Shown: one piece after another, positions 11,201 to 24,209 of the stretch | Layout: every line of letters begins with the position of its first letter | How positions within the stretch are numbered: position 1 is the first letter of the stretch | DNA from: Siphonodentalium dalli | Taxonomy: Eukaryota > Mollusca > Scaphopoda > Gadilida > Siphonodentaliidae | Length of the DNA stretch: 64,000 nt | Assembly (NCBI GenBank): GCA_032622095.1 | Contig: CP136063.1 | Span: 184,737,956 to 184,801,955 of the forward strand | Direction of reading: 5' to 3' | The notes under the pieces: model-generated | The model's database searches: none | Told to the model about the DNA's origin: nothing | Seen by the model: the letters and a program-made list of their open reading frames with translations, nothing else | Translations under genes and position numbers: made by a program

Positions 11201-12930
11201 TATGGTCTACCTAATTCTGCTCCAAAAACATGTATATTGAATATATGGATGTTTATTTGGGGGAAACCGATTATTTCAATGATATTTTCATTAACTGGCA
11301 TCCAAAAACCGACCTACGGGAGCGCGCTTCGCACACGACTATTTCTTAAGTATATGTGCATATTTAATAAGTCAACAATTCGAAGCACAACAAATAAGAT
11401 TGGCGGGGTCCCTTGCGCTTGCGCGATCTGTCCATCAAAACATATTTAGACATCTCAAGACACGTAAGACCCAATAACTTAATATACAGAATAGATACAT
11501 CTATTGCCTGAGTGACTAATATTTATATTTGTTACAATGGGGTCAAATAGTTGCGAAGCCAGCACCACAATTCTTTCCCTCCATAGTAAATATTAAAACA
11601 ACTTATAAAGAATTATTTATTTACCTTATATTTGGTATGGAGCGTCCTTGGTTTACTGGAGTTCAGATTGTTAACATCACGTCACCAAGTCAATTACTCG
11701 CGAAGCCACAGCCATAACTATGTCCCTCCATAGTAATTCTCAAAACAACTTCTTAAGAACAATTGACCAGGTCAGTCGCGCAATTATTGGAAGAGCCACG
11801 GTCAATCATTTTTTTTTAAACCAAATTTTACATTTAAATTATTCCTTTATTTAACCAAAAAAAAAAATTAAATGATAAAATTAACTTTTACTACTTGCTA
11901 AATTTTATCTTTTAATTATTTCATTTAAATTTTAGACTAAAATTTAAAAATATACAGTCCCAGTATTTACAGTATACTAAGTCCAAGTCTTTATAATCTG
12001 TTGAGTGACCCCACAGTCATTTACTTGCTTTGTTAGTAATAATTTGAAGGATTACTTGTTTAAACGCAATTGTTATCAAAATATTTTATGTATTTTTTAT
12101 AATTTCTATTTATATGTAATACTATAATCTTGGTGGCGTTACCATTTCTGACTATGGTTTTCTTGTTTTAGTTCTGTTATTCAAAGTGCATGCAACGCAC
12201 CGTGCATATGCTTGCCATACGTGCAGTGCGGTAATGGGTTGAGGGGGTATATACGTTACCAAGTTGGAGAATGTAATGTATGTAGCACTAATAAGTGATG
12301 ACACCAACTTGTTATTAACTGTCTAGTAACACTGAACATTCCATGTCCCGCGAATTTTGTGACTTTGTCAATTATTATCAATAATGGTGAACGTTTTACA
12401 ATATGAAATTTGAAAAAAAACAAATATATAGATGAGTCCCATGCACGTCGTCCATTTTTGGATATGTTGATCGCTAATTACATATCCATAGGAAGATAGG
12501 TTTACATTTAAACATAATATATAAACAGTGGCAAGTCTGTAACACGACATCAAAGCCACACCGAACCCTTTGAAGATGACCGCCAAACGTTGGCTGCGTT
12601 ATCAAAGGAAGCCGCATCAGAAGTGGCGACAGTAGGCTACAGGCTGTCGGGTGGTAAATTGTGCTACATACACTGTTAACTTTTACTTCTAGGCATGGTA
12701 TTTGCGCATAGTACTGCTTAAATACACAACCATACCCCACAGCACACCCCCCCCCCCCCCCCCCCAGTTTGGGCGATTAGTCGACGAAAGTAAATAACCG
12801 TCGACTACCACACCTGCCGAAGGTTAGTCGATTAATCGAATAATCGTGGCAAGCCTAGCTGACACTATTGGTTAATAGGCATCTGATAGTATATGAACAT
12901 TTTAATAATTGCCCGGGAGGAATGGCATAG

Positions 12931-13825
12931 GGGTAGGGTTCTCTATTCCGAAGGTTCGCTATTCCGAAGGTTCACTAATCCGAAGGTTCACTAATCCGAA
13001 GGTTCACTAATCCGAAGGTTCACTATTCCGAAGGTTCACTATTCCGAAGGTTTTCTATTAAGGGAGTTTTTAGCCAGAAAGAATCAAACATTTATACACC
13101 CCAATCTAATATCTAATTTGTCCCAGATGTCGGTTATTAATAGCAAGAAGACAGTATCAGTTTATCATTTTAATATTATAGAAAGTTGAAAACACAATGA
13201 CTGAAATAAACTACGAGTTAGAGATGCATTCTACACGAACTGGCAATCTGTACTTGAAAGAAAGATCAACATTAAAATCAAAACAAAGTCAGAATTGCAG
13301 TTAGGTCCATTCAGTGGTATTCTGCTATACAGTAAGTTATAGCGCTCCAGTATTGATTGACCGTAAGAGCCCCACTGTTATAGTCCGCCTTTAGCATTTG
13401 GGACATTATATTAATCAAAATAACTCCTATGTAAATCATTTATAAATCAGATGATTTATTGAAGTTATGTCTACGTAAAATAACACTTCTTAAAACGACA
13501 TATATGTTGTTTTAGTCCTCAGCCGATAGACGACATATATGTCGTTCTACTCGCCAAAGAGTTAAATCTCAAGGAAACCCACGAAAACAAAAATCACATT
13601 AATTTTTTTAATGTTTTAAGTTATTTCCTTCATAAAAAGAGTCTTCGTACTAAAGAACCCTCTCAATACTTTAGAATATAGAATTAACTTTTAAAATAAC
13701 AAAAACCTTCGGAATAGCGAACCTTCGGAATAGTGAACCTTCGGAATAGTGAACCTTCGGATTAGTGAACCTTCGGATTAGTGAACCTTCGGAATAGCGA
13801 ACCTTCGGAATAGAGACATGTTCCC
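12931..13825. mobile_element. Foldback-type element with 18-mer arrays as terminal repeats
   Basis: Starts GGGTAGGGTTCTCTATTCCG and ends CGGAATAGAGACATGTTCCC. Each end is about six copies of an 18-mer (TTCACTAATCCGAAGG and variants; 12937-13050 and 13704-13814), inverted to each other. An exact 9-bp duplication ATGGCATAG flanks it (12922-12930 and 13826-13834). Drosophila FB elements also have terminal repeats built of tandem subrepeats and 9-bp duplications. Confidence 0.85.
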
Positions 13826-13834
13826 ATGGCATAG

Positions 13835-15129
13835 ATACATAGATGTTCATGGCATGGTCTGAGAAAATGCTACTAGATTAAACATTTATATGATTGCCTC
13901 ATTACTACATTAGTCATGTACATGTATAACTAGAAGGTCGTGACAGTTCAACTAAGTTGGCCTGGAATTATTATGTTTAGCATACATATTATTCCAATCC
14001 CAATGTGTCAAGTCGACAATAGCAAATACGCAGGGCTATATTTAATAATTTTTCCACAAATAGCCAGTTAGCCACTAGTTAATATATATATGTTAGCCAT
14101 GCTGATCAAGCTCCCGCTTTATGCTTAAGGTTTAAATCGAGAACACAGTGTTAAAATCATGAATTATTTAATATGTGAGAATGCTAAAACTAATCACCGT
14201 GCAATATAATTATTAAATTTAACTTGATGTGTCCATCACAGGAAACAGAATTCATACACACAGATGGAAAGTTGGCCCGGAAGCATATCCTCTCACCCGT
14301 CACTGCATGAACTATGCAGTGTGCCGAGACCAAGTGGGATTGGGAGATGTTCTTCTTTTCCTTCACTCAACAAGAAGATAAATGACTCACTTTGTTAGTC
14401 ACCAATTCACTGGACTTCACATGTTTGTTACATCTGTGTGTCGAGTCTGTCGACTGTAGATGGCTAGAATTGTATTTTGACCTGAGTCACATTCACAGTG
14501 AGTGGCTGAAGTCGTTGATAACTAAATTTAGTAATCTGTAATCACTAAATTGACTAATGCAATCCTAATATTATTAGATTAGTAAGCCACATGAACGCTT
14601 TCACCGATTACTGCGTCCACAAGTTCCAGCTACGCGCTACGTTCAACTGTTCATGACTGAACTATACTGTGTATAGTAAATCAGTCAGCTCTAAAATGTC
14701 CATTTTCTGATTTCCTTGACCCAAGTTGAGGTTTGACATGACAGTGTTAGATATTAACAATTAAATTTACTATTTAGAGAAGTAGTTAGTAGATTGAACG
14801 ATTTGCCGCTTGCAGTTGAAACTCTAAGTCTAAGTTCTAACCACTAAACCAGTCCACTGTCCAGGTGAAAACAGACTTAAAATTGAACAATAACAGAACA
14901 AGTCAAATCGCCGTGGTGAGCAGTCTGCACAGACCAGTCCACATTCCATTCCAGTGACCTTCATTTTCATATTTTTTTCAGTCACAGATTCGTCATTGAG
15001 TTTCTTTCCGACTGACTGATTTTCACTTTGAACACAGTTCACTTCAACTTCAAAACAACTTAACATTAATACCAAGTTCAGAAGTTGTTGTTGTTATTCT
15101 TCTTCTTCTTTTGACTGCTTTGACTCTAA
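13835..15129. other. Unique sequence, no gene recognised
   Basis: No clear repeat boundaries and no convincing exon. The 81-codon minus-strand ORF (14830-15075) is followed upstream by GAA and AAC runs (15080-15110). Confidence 0.4.
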
Positions 15130-15420
15130 AGTCATTCCAGTAATTGGCTCGTAGTGCTATCTTCGCTTGTGCTTTCTCGTTTGTTCTCAACGCTTACGTG
15201 CTGTGATACCGTTGTACATTTAAAATACGAGCGATAACAATAACAAGCAATTCCATTTCCAATTTGGAGAAGACTGACGGACACGAGAGCGCCACCATTT
15301 TGTAACGAAATTACGTCATCATTTCCAACGTTGCTATGGCCTGCCAGGGGACGTAATATTCTAACTGTAACGGTACGGAATCTGGCGATCTTTGCCGAAT
15401 GCTATGCGCCCGCGTCAGCT
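15130..15420. promoter_or_regulatory. Promoter-like unique stretch beside the array
   Basis: Richer in CpG than its surroundings. It holds a CRE-like ATTACGTCATC (about 15311), an X-box-like CGTTGCTATGGC (about 15329), and GCGCCACCATTTTG (YY1-like) at about 15291. No exon could be recognised on either side. A minus-strand ORF of 81 codons at 14830-15075 could follow it but matches nothing known. Confidence 0.3.
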
Positions 15421-18400
15421 AAATCCACATTAAGCATTTAATTTTGAATAAGGTTGATTTTGTTTTTCAAATTTAATAGTGTTGCTATAGGGAGGCTGAT
15501 CGAAGAAGAAAAATAAATTCGTTTTATTAATTTGACAATTCTATTCCAACATGGCGGCCACCATAGGCCCCCATAGGTATGAATCGCCCGGATGTAAAAA
15601 CAATTTTTTCATGTTGATAGGGTATAGAAATTACTGACGTCACATACGTAATACCGTAAAACAACCCTTTTGGGTTGTGATTAACATCCATCACAAATTT
15701 CATGATGATCAGACGAACAGTACGACCTGTGGCCCGTGCTAATGGATTGAATTTTGAAATCCAAGATGGCCACTGGCGGCCATTGTTTTTTGTCCGAATG
15801 ACCCCAAAATGACTCGTTCCCATCTACATTCCAATTTCAACAGCCATAACAAATTTTATGATGATCAGACTAAAGGTACGACCTGTAGCCCGTGCTAAAG
15901 GATTTATTCATACAAAGAGTAAAATCAAAGATGCCTGCTGGCGGCCATGTTTTTTGACCGAATAACCCCAAAATGACTCGTTCCCATCTACATGTCAATA
16001 TTAACATCCATGACAAATTTGATGATGATCAGACTAAAGGTATGACCTGTAGCCCGTGCTAAAGAATTTAGTCATACAAAGAGTAAAATCCAAGATGGCT
16101 GCTGGCCGCCATGTTTTTTGGCCGAATGACCCCAAAATTACTCGTTCCCATCTTCATGTCAATATTAACATCCATGACAAATTTCATGATGATCAGCCGA
16201 ACAGTACAACCTGTGGCCCGTGCTAATGGATTGAATTTTGAAATCCAAGATGGCCACTGGCGGCCATTATTTTTTGTCCGAATGACCCCAAAATGACTCG
16301 TTCCCATCTACATTCCAATTTCAACAGCCATCACAAATTTTATGATGATCAGATTAAAGGTACGACCTGTAGCCCGTGCTAAAGGATTTAGTCATACAAA
16401 GAGTAAAATCAAAGATGGCTGCTGGCGGCCATGTTTTTTGACCGAACGACCCCAAAATGACTCGTTCCCATCTACATGTTATTATCAAAATTCATGACAT
16501 ATTTTATGATGATCAGACTAAAGGTACGACCTGTAGCCCGTGCTAAAGGATTTAGTCATACAAAGAGTAAAATCCAAGATGGCTGCTGGCGGCCATGTTT
16601 TTGGGCCAAATGACCCCAAAATGACTCGTTCCCATCTACATGTCAATATTAACATCCATGACAAATTTGATGATGATCAGACTAAAGGTACGACCTGTAG
16701 CCCGTGCTAAAGAATTTAGTCATACAAAGAGTAAAATCCAAGATGGCTGCTGGCCGCCATGTTTTTTGGCCGAATGACACCAAAATTACTCGATCCCATC
16801 TACATGTCAATATTAACATCCATCACAAATTTCATGATGATCAGACGAACAGTACGACCTGTGGCCCGTGCTAATGGATTGAATTTTGAAATCCAAGATG
16901 GCCACTGGCGGCCATGTTTTTTGTCCAAATGACCCCAAAATGACTCGTTCCCATCTACATTCCAATTTGAACAGCCATGACAAATTTTATGATGATCGGA
17001 CTAAAGGTACAACCTGTAGTCCGTGCTAAAGGATTTTAGTCATACAAAGAGTAAAATCAAAGATGCCTGCTGGCGGCCATGTTTTTTTGACCGAACGACC
17101 CCAAAATGACTCGTTCCCATCTACATGTTATTATCAACATTCATGATAAATTTTATGATGATCAGACTAAAGGTACAACCTGTAGCCCGTGCTAAAGGAT
17201 TTAGTCATACAAAGAGTAAAATCCAAGATGGCTGCTGGCGGCCATGTTTTTGGGCCAAATGACCCCAAAATTACTCGTTCCCATCTACATGTCAATATTA
17301 ACATCCATGACAAATTTGATGATGATCAGACTAAAGGTACGACCTGTAGCCTGTGCTAAAGAATTTAGTCATACAAAGAGTAAAATCCAAGATGGCTGCT
17401 GGCCGCCATGTTATTTGGCCGAATGACCCCAAAATTACTCGTTCCCATCTACATGTCAATATTAACATCCATGACAAATTTCATGATGATCAGCCGAACA
17501 GTACAACCTGTGGCCCGTGCTAATGGATTGAATTTTGAAATCCAAGATGGCCACTGGCGGCCATTATTTTTTGTCCGAATGACCCCAAAATGACTCGTTC
17601 CCATCTACATTCCAATTTCAACAGCCATCACAAATTTTATGAAGATCAGATTAAAGGTACGACCTGTAGCCCGTGCTAAAGGATTTAGTCATACAAAGAG
17701 TAAAATCAAAGATGGCTGCTGGCGGCCATGTTTTTTGACCGAACGACCCCAAAATGACTCGTTCCCATCTACATGTTATTATCAAAATTCATGACATATT
17801 TTATGATGATCAGACTAAAGGTACGACCTGTAGCCCGTGCTAAAGGATTTAGTCATACAAAGAGTAAAATCCAAGATGGCTGCTGGCGGCCATGTTTTTG
17901 GGCCAAATGACCCCAAAATGACTCGTTCCCATCTACATGTCAATATTAACATCCATGACAAATTTGATGATGATCAGACTAAAGGTACGACCTGTAGCCC
18001 GTGCTAAAGAATTTAGTCATACAAAGAGTAAAATCCAAGATGGCTGCTGGCCGCCATGTTTTTTGGCCGAATGACACCATAATTACTCGATCCCATCTAC
18101 ATGTCAATATTAACATCCATCACAAATTTCATGATGATCAGACGAACAGTACGACCTGTGGCCCGTGCTAATGGATTGAATTTTGAAATCCAAGATGGCC
18201 ACTGGCGGCCATGTTTTTTGTCCAAATGACCCCAAAATGACTCGTTCCCATCTACATTCCAATTTGAACAGCCATGACAAATTTTATGATGATCGGACTA
18301 AAGGTACAACCTGTAGCCCGTGCTAAAGGATTTAGTCATACAAAGAGTAAAATCAAAGATGCCTGCTGGCGGCCATGTTTTTTTGACCGAACGACCCCAA

Positions 18401-20484
18401 AATGACTCGTTCCCATCTACATGTTATTATCAACATTCATGATAAATTTTATGATGATCAGACTAAAGGTACAACCTGTAGCCCGTGCTAAAGGATTTAG
18501 TCATACAAAGAGTAAAATCCAAGATGGCTGCTGGCGGCCATGTTTTTGGGCCAAATGACCCCAAAATTACTCGTTCCCATCTACATGTCAATATTAACAT
18601 CCATGACAAATTTGATGATGATCAGACTAAAGGTATGACCTGTAGCCCGTGCTAAAGAATTTAGTCATACAAAGAGTAAAATCCAAGATGGCTGCTGGCC
18701 GCCATGTTTTTTGGCCGAATGACCCCAAAATTACTCGTTCCCATCTACATGTCAATATTAACATCCATCACAAATTTCATGATGATCAGACGAACAGTAC
18801 GACCTGTGGCCCGTGCTAATGGATTGAATTTTGAAATCCAAGATGGCCACTGGCGGCCATTGTTTTTTGTCCGAATGACCCCAAAATGACTCGTTCCCAT
18901 CTACATTCCAATTTCAACAGCCATAACAAATTTTATGATGATCAGACTAAAGGTACGACCTGTAGCCCGTGCTAAAGGATTTAGTCATACAAAGAGTAAA
19001 ATCAATGATGCCTGCTGGCGGCCATGTTTTTTGACCGAATAACCCCAAAATGACTCGTTCCCATCTACATGTCATTATTAACATTCATGAAAAATTTTAT
19101 GATGATCAGACTAAAGGTACAACCTGTAGCCCGTGCTAAAGGATTTAGTCATACAAAGAGTAAAATCCAAGATGGCTGCTGGCGGCCATGTTTTTGGGCC
19201 AAATGACCCCAAAATTACTCGTTCCCATCTACATGTCAATATTAACATCCATGACAAATTTGATGATGATCAGACTAAAGGTATGACCTGTAGCCCGTGC
19301 TAAAGAATTTAGTCATACAAAGAGTAAAATCCAAGATGGCTGCTGGCCGCCATGTTATTTGGCCGAATGACCCCAAAATTACTCGTTCCCATCTACATGT
19401 CAATATTAACATCCATGACAAATTTCATGATGATCAGCCGAACAGTACAACCTGTGGCCCGTGCTAATGGATTGAATTTTGAAATCCAAGATGGCCACTG
19501 GCGGCCATTATTTTTTTGTCCGAATGACCCCAAAATGACTCGTTCCCATCTACATTCCAATTTCAACAGCCATCACAAATTTTATGAAGATCAGATTAAA
19601 GGTACGACCTGTAGCCCGTGCTAAAGGATTTAGTCATACAAAGAGTAAAATCAAAGATGGCTGCTGGCGGCCATGTTTTTTGACCGAACGACCCCAAAAT
19701 GACTCGTTCCCATCTACATGTTATTATCAAAATTCATGACATATTTTATGATGATCAGACTAAAGGTACGACCTGTAGCCCGTGCTAAAGGATTTAGTCA
19801 TACAAAGAGTAAAATCCAAGATGGCTGCTGGCCGCCATGTTTTTTGGCCGAATGACACCATAATTACTCGATCCCATCTACATGTCAATATTAACATCCA
19901 TCACAAATTTCATGATGATCAGACGAACAGTACGACCTGTGGCCCGTGCTAATGGATTGAATTTTGAAATCCAAGATGGCCACTGGCGGCCATGTTTTTT
20001 GTCCAAATGACCCCAAAATGACTCGTTCCCATCTACATTCCAATTTGAACAGCCATGACAAATTTTATGATGATCGGACTAAAGGTACAACCTGTAGCCC
20101 GTGCTAAAGGATTTAGTCATACAAAGAGTAAAATCAAAGATGCCTGCTGGCGGCCATGTTTTTTTGACCGAACGACCCCAAAATGACTCGTTCCCATCTA
20201 CATGTTATTATCAACATTCATGATAAATTTTATGATGATCAGACTAAAGGTACAACCTGTAGCCCGTGCTAAAGGATTTAGTCATACAAAGAGTAAAATC
20301 CAAGATGGCTGCTGGCGGCCATGTTTTTGGGCCAAATGACCCCAAAATTACTCGTTCCCATCTACATGTCAATATTAACATCCATGACAAATTTGATGAT
20401 GATCAGACTAAAGGTATGACCTGTAGCCCGTGCTAAAGAATTTAGTCATACAAAGAGTAAAATCCAAGATGGCTGCTGGCCGCC

Positions 20485-23400
20485 ATGTTTTTTGGCCGAA
20501 TGACCCCAAAATTACTCGTTCCCATCTACATGTCAATATTAACATCCATCACAAATTTCATGATGATCAGACGAACAGTACGACCTGTGGCCCGTGCTAA
20601 TGGATTGAATTTTGAAATCCAAGATGGCCACTGGCGGCCATTGTTTTTTGTCCGAATGACCCCAAAATGACTCGTTCCCATCTACATTCCAATTTCAACA
20701 GCCATAACAAATTTTATGATGATCAGACTAAAGGTACGACCTGTAGCCCGTGCTAAAGGATTTAGTCATACAAAGAGTAAAATCAATGATGCCTGCTGGC
20801 GGCCATGTTTTTTGACCGAATAACCCCAAAATGACTCGTTCCCATCTACATGTCATTATTAACATTCATGACAAATTTTATGATGATCAGACTAAAGGTA
20901 TGACCTGTAGCCCGTGCTAAAGGATTTAGTCATACAAAGAGTAAATTCCAAGATGGCTGCTGGCGGCCATGTTTTTGGGCCAAATGACCCCAAAATTACT
21001 CGTTCCCATCTACATATCAATATTAACATCCATGACAAATTTGATGATGATCAGACTAAAGGTATGACCTGTAGCCCGTGCTAAAGAATTTAGTCATACA
21101 AAGAGTAAAATCCAAGATGGCTGCTGGCCGCCATGTTTTTTGGCCGAATGACCCCAAAATTACTCGTTCCCATCTACATGTCAATATTAACATCCATGAC
21201 AAATTTCATGATGATCAGCCGAACAGTACAACCTGTGGCCCGTGCTAATGGATTGAATTTTGAAATCCAAGATGGCCACTGGCGGCCATTATTTTTTGTC
21301 CGCATGACCCCAAAATGACTCGTTCCCATCTACATTTCAATTTCAACAGCCATCACAAATTTTATGAAGATCAGATTAAAGGTACGACCTGTAGCCCGTG
21401 CTAAAGGATTTAGTCATACAAAGAGTAAAATCAAAGATGCCTGCTGGCGGCCATGTTTTTTGACCGAATGACCCCAAAATGACTCGTTCCCATCTACATA
21501 TCAATATTAACATCCATGACAAATTTGATGATGATCAGACTAAAGGTATGACCTGTAGCCCGTGCTAAAGAATTTAGTCATACAAAGAGTAAAATCCAAG
21601 ATGGCTGCTGGCCGCCATGTTTTTTGGCCGAATGACCCCAAAATTACTCTTTCCCATCTACATGTCAATATTAACATCCATGACAAATTTCATGATGATC
21701 AGCCGAACAGTACAACCTGTGGCCCGTGCTAATGGATTGAATTTTGAAATCCAAGATGGCCACTGGCGGCCATTATTTTTTGTCCGAATGACCCCAAAAT
21801 GACTCGTTCCCATCTACATTCCAATTTCAACAGCCATCACAAATTTTATGATGATCAGATTAAAGGTACGACCTGTAGCCCGTGCTAAAGGATTTAGTCA
21901 TACAAAGAGTAAAATCAAAGATGGCTGCTGGCGGCCATGTTTTTTGACCGAACGACCCCAAAATGACTCGTTCCCATCTACATGTTATTATCAAAATTCA
22001 TGACATATTTTATGATGATCAGACTAAAGGTACGACCTGTAGCCCATGCTAAAGGATTTAGTCATACAAAGAGTAAAATCCAAGATGGCTGCTGGCGGCC
22101 ATGTTTTTGGGCCAAATGACCCCAAAATGACTCGTTCCCATCTACATGTCAATATTAACATCCATGACAAATTTGATGATGATCAGACTAAAGGTACGAC
22201 CTGTAGCCCGTGCTAAAGAATTTAGTCATACAAAGAGTAAAATCCAAGATGGCTGCTGGCCGCCATGTTTTTTGGCCGAATGACACCAAAATTACTCGAT
22301 CCCATCTACATGTCAATATTAACATCCATCACAAATTTCATGATGATCAGACGAACAGTACGACCTGTGGCCCGTGCTAATGGATTGAATTTTGAAATCC
22401 AAGATGGCCACTGGCGGGCCATGTTTTTTGTCCAAATGACCCCAAAATGACTCGTTCCCATCTACATTCCAATTTGAACAGCCATGACAAATTTTATGAT
22501 GATCGGACTAAAGGTACAACCTGTAGCCCGTGCTAAAGGATTTAGTCATACAAAGAGTAAAATCAAAGATGCCTGCTGGCGGCCATGTTTTTTTGACCGA
22601 ACGACCCCAAAATGACTCGTTCCCATCTACATGTTATTATCAACATTCATGATAAATTTTATGATGATCAGACTAAAGGTACAACCTGTAGCCCGTGCTA
22701 AACGATTTAGTCATACAAAGAGTAAAATCCAAGATGGCTGCTGGCGGCCATGTTTTTGGGCCAAATGACCCCAAAATTACTCGTTCCCATCCACATGTCA
22801 ATATTAACATCCATGACAAATTTGATGATGATCAGACTAAAGGTACGACCTGTAGCCTGTGCTAAAGAATTTAGTCATACAAAGAGTAAAATCCAAGATG
22901 GCTGCTGGCCGCCATGTTATTTGGCCGAATGACCCCAAAATTACTCGTTCCCATCTACATGTCAATATTAACATCCATGACAAATTTCATGATGATCAGC
23001 CGAACAGTACAACCTGTGGCCCGTGCTAATGGATTGAATTTTGAAATCCAAGATGGCCACTGGCGGCCATTATTTTTTGTCCGAATGACCCCAAAATGAC
23101 TCGTTCCCATCTACATTCCAATTTCAACAGCCATCACAAATTTTATGAAGATCAGATTAAAGGTACGACCTGTAGCCCGTGCTAAAGGATTTAGTCATAC
23201 AAAGAGTAAAATCAAAGATGGCTGCTGGCGGCCATGTTTTTTGACCGAACGACCCCAAAATGACTCGTTCCCATCTACATGTTATTATCAAAATTCATGA
23301 CATATTTTATGATGATCAGACTAAAGGTACGACCTGTAGCCCGTGCTAAAGGATTTAGTCATACAAAGAGTAAAATCCAAGATGGCTGCTGGCGGCCATG

Positions 23401-24209
23401 TTTTTGGGCCAAATGACCCCAAAATGACTCGTTCCCATCTACATGTCAATATTAACATCCATGACAAATTTGATGATGATCAGACTAAAGGTACGACCTG
23501 TAGCCCGTGCTAAAGAATTTAGTCATACAAAGAGTAAAATCCAAGATGGCTGCTGGCCGCCATGTTTTTTGGCCGAATGACACCAAAATTACTCGATCCC
23601 ATCTACATGTCAATATTAACATCCATCACAAATTTCATGATGATCAGACGAACAGTACGACCTGTGGCCCGTGCTAATGGATTGAATTTTGAAATCCAAG
23701 ATGGCCACTGGCGGCCATGTTTTTTGTCCAAATGACCCCAAAATGACTCGTTCCCATCTACATTCCAATTTGAACAGCCATGACAAATTTTATGATGATC
23801 GGACTAAAGGTACAACCTGTAGCCCGTGCTAAAGGATTTAGTCATACAAAGAGTAAAATCAAAGATGCCTGCTGGCGGCCATGTTTTTTTGACCGAACGA
23901 CCCCAAAATGACTCGTTCCCATCTACATGTTATTATCAACATTCATGATAAATTTTATGATGATCAGACTAAAGGTACAACCTGTAGCCCGTGCTAAAGG
24001 ATTTAGTCATACAAAGAGTAAAATCCAAGATGGCTGCTGGCGGCCATGTTTTTGGGCCAAATGACCCCAAAATTACTCGTTCCCATCTACATGTCAATAT
24101 TAACATCCATGACAAATTTGATGATGATCAGACTAAAGGTATGACCTGTAGCCCGTGCTAAAGAATTTAGTCATACAAAGAGTAAAATCCAAGATGGCTG
24201 CTGGCCGCC
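20485..24209 (+). repeat. Higher-order repeat copy I (3725 bp, about 23 monomers)
   Basis: First full copy of the higher-order unit. The marker TTCCCATCCACATGTC at about 22784 is shared with copies II and III but differs by one base from the related monomer near 17279. Differences from copy II are scattered single bases or 1-bp indels, such as an extra A near 25070 in copy II. Confidence 0.85.

Larger units (their letters stand above)
7567..12857. mobile_element. 5.3-kb hAT-like element, no transposase seen
   Basis: Terminal inverted repeats TAGGGTTGCCACGA (7567-7580) and TCGTGGCAAGCCTA (12844-12857). They are followed inward on both sides by runs of TCGACTAATCGAC-type sequence. The flanks are an exact 8-bp duplication, GCTGACAC (7559-7566 and 12858-12865), typical of hAT. 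No ORF resembles a hAT transposase. The interior holds tandem duplications, an inserted MITE and foldback repeats. Confidence 0.85.

Noticed and set aside
14830-15075. 81-codon minus-strand ORF (with CADCS) as an ArfGAP-type zinc finger
   Set aside because: Only one Cys pair fits; the residues after it do not match the WASWN region or the second pair.
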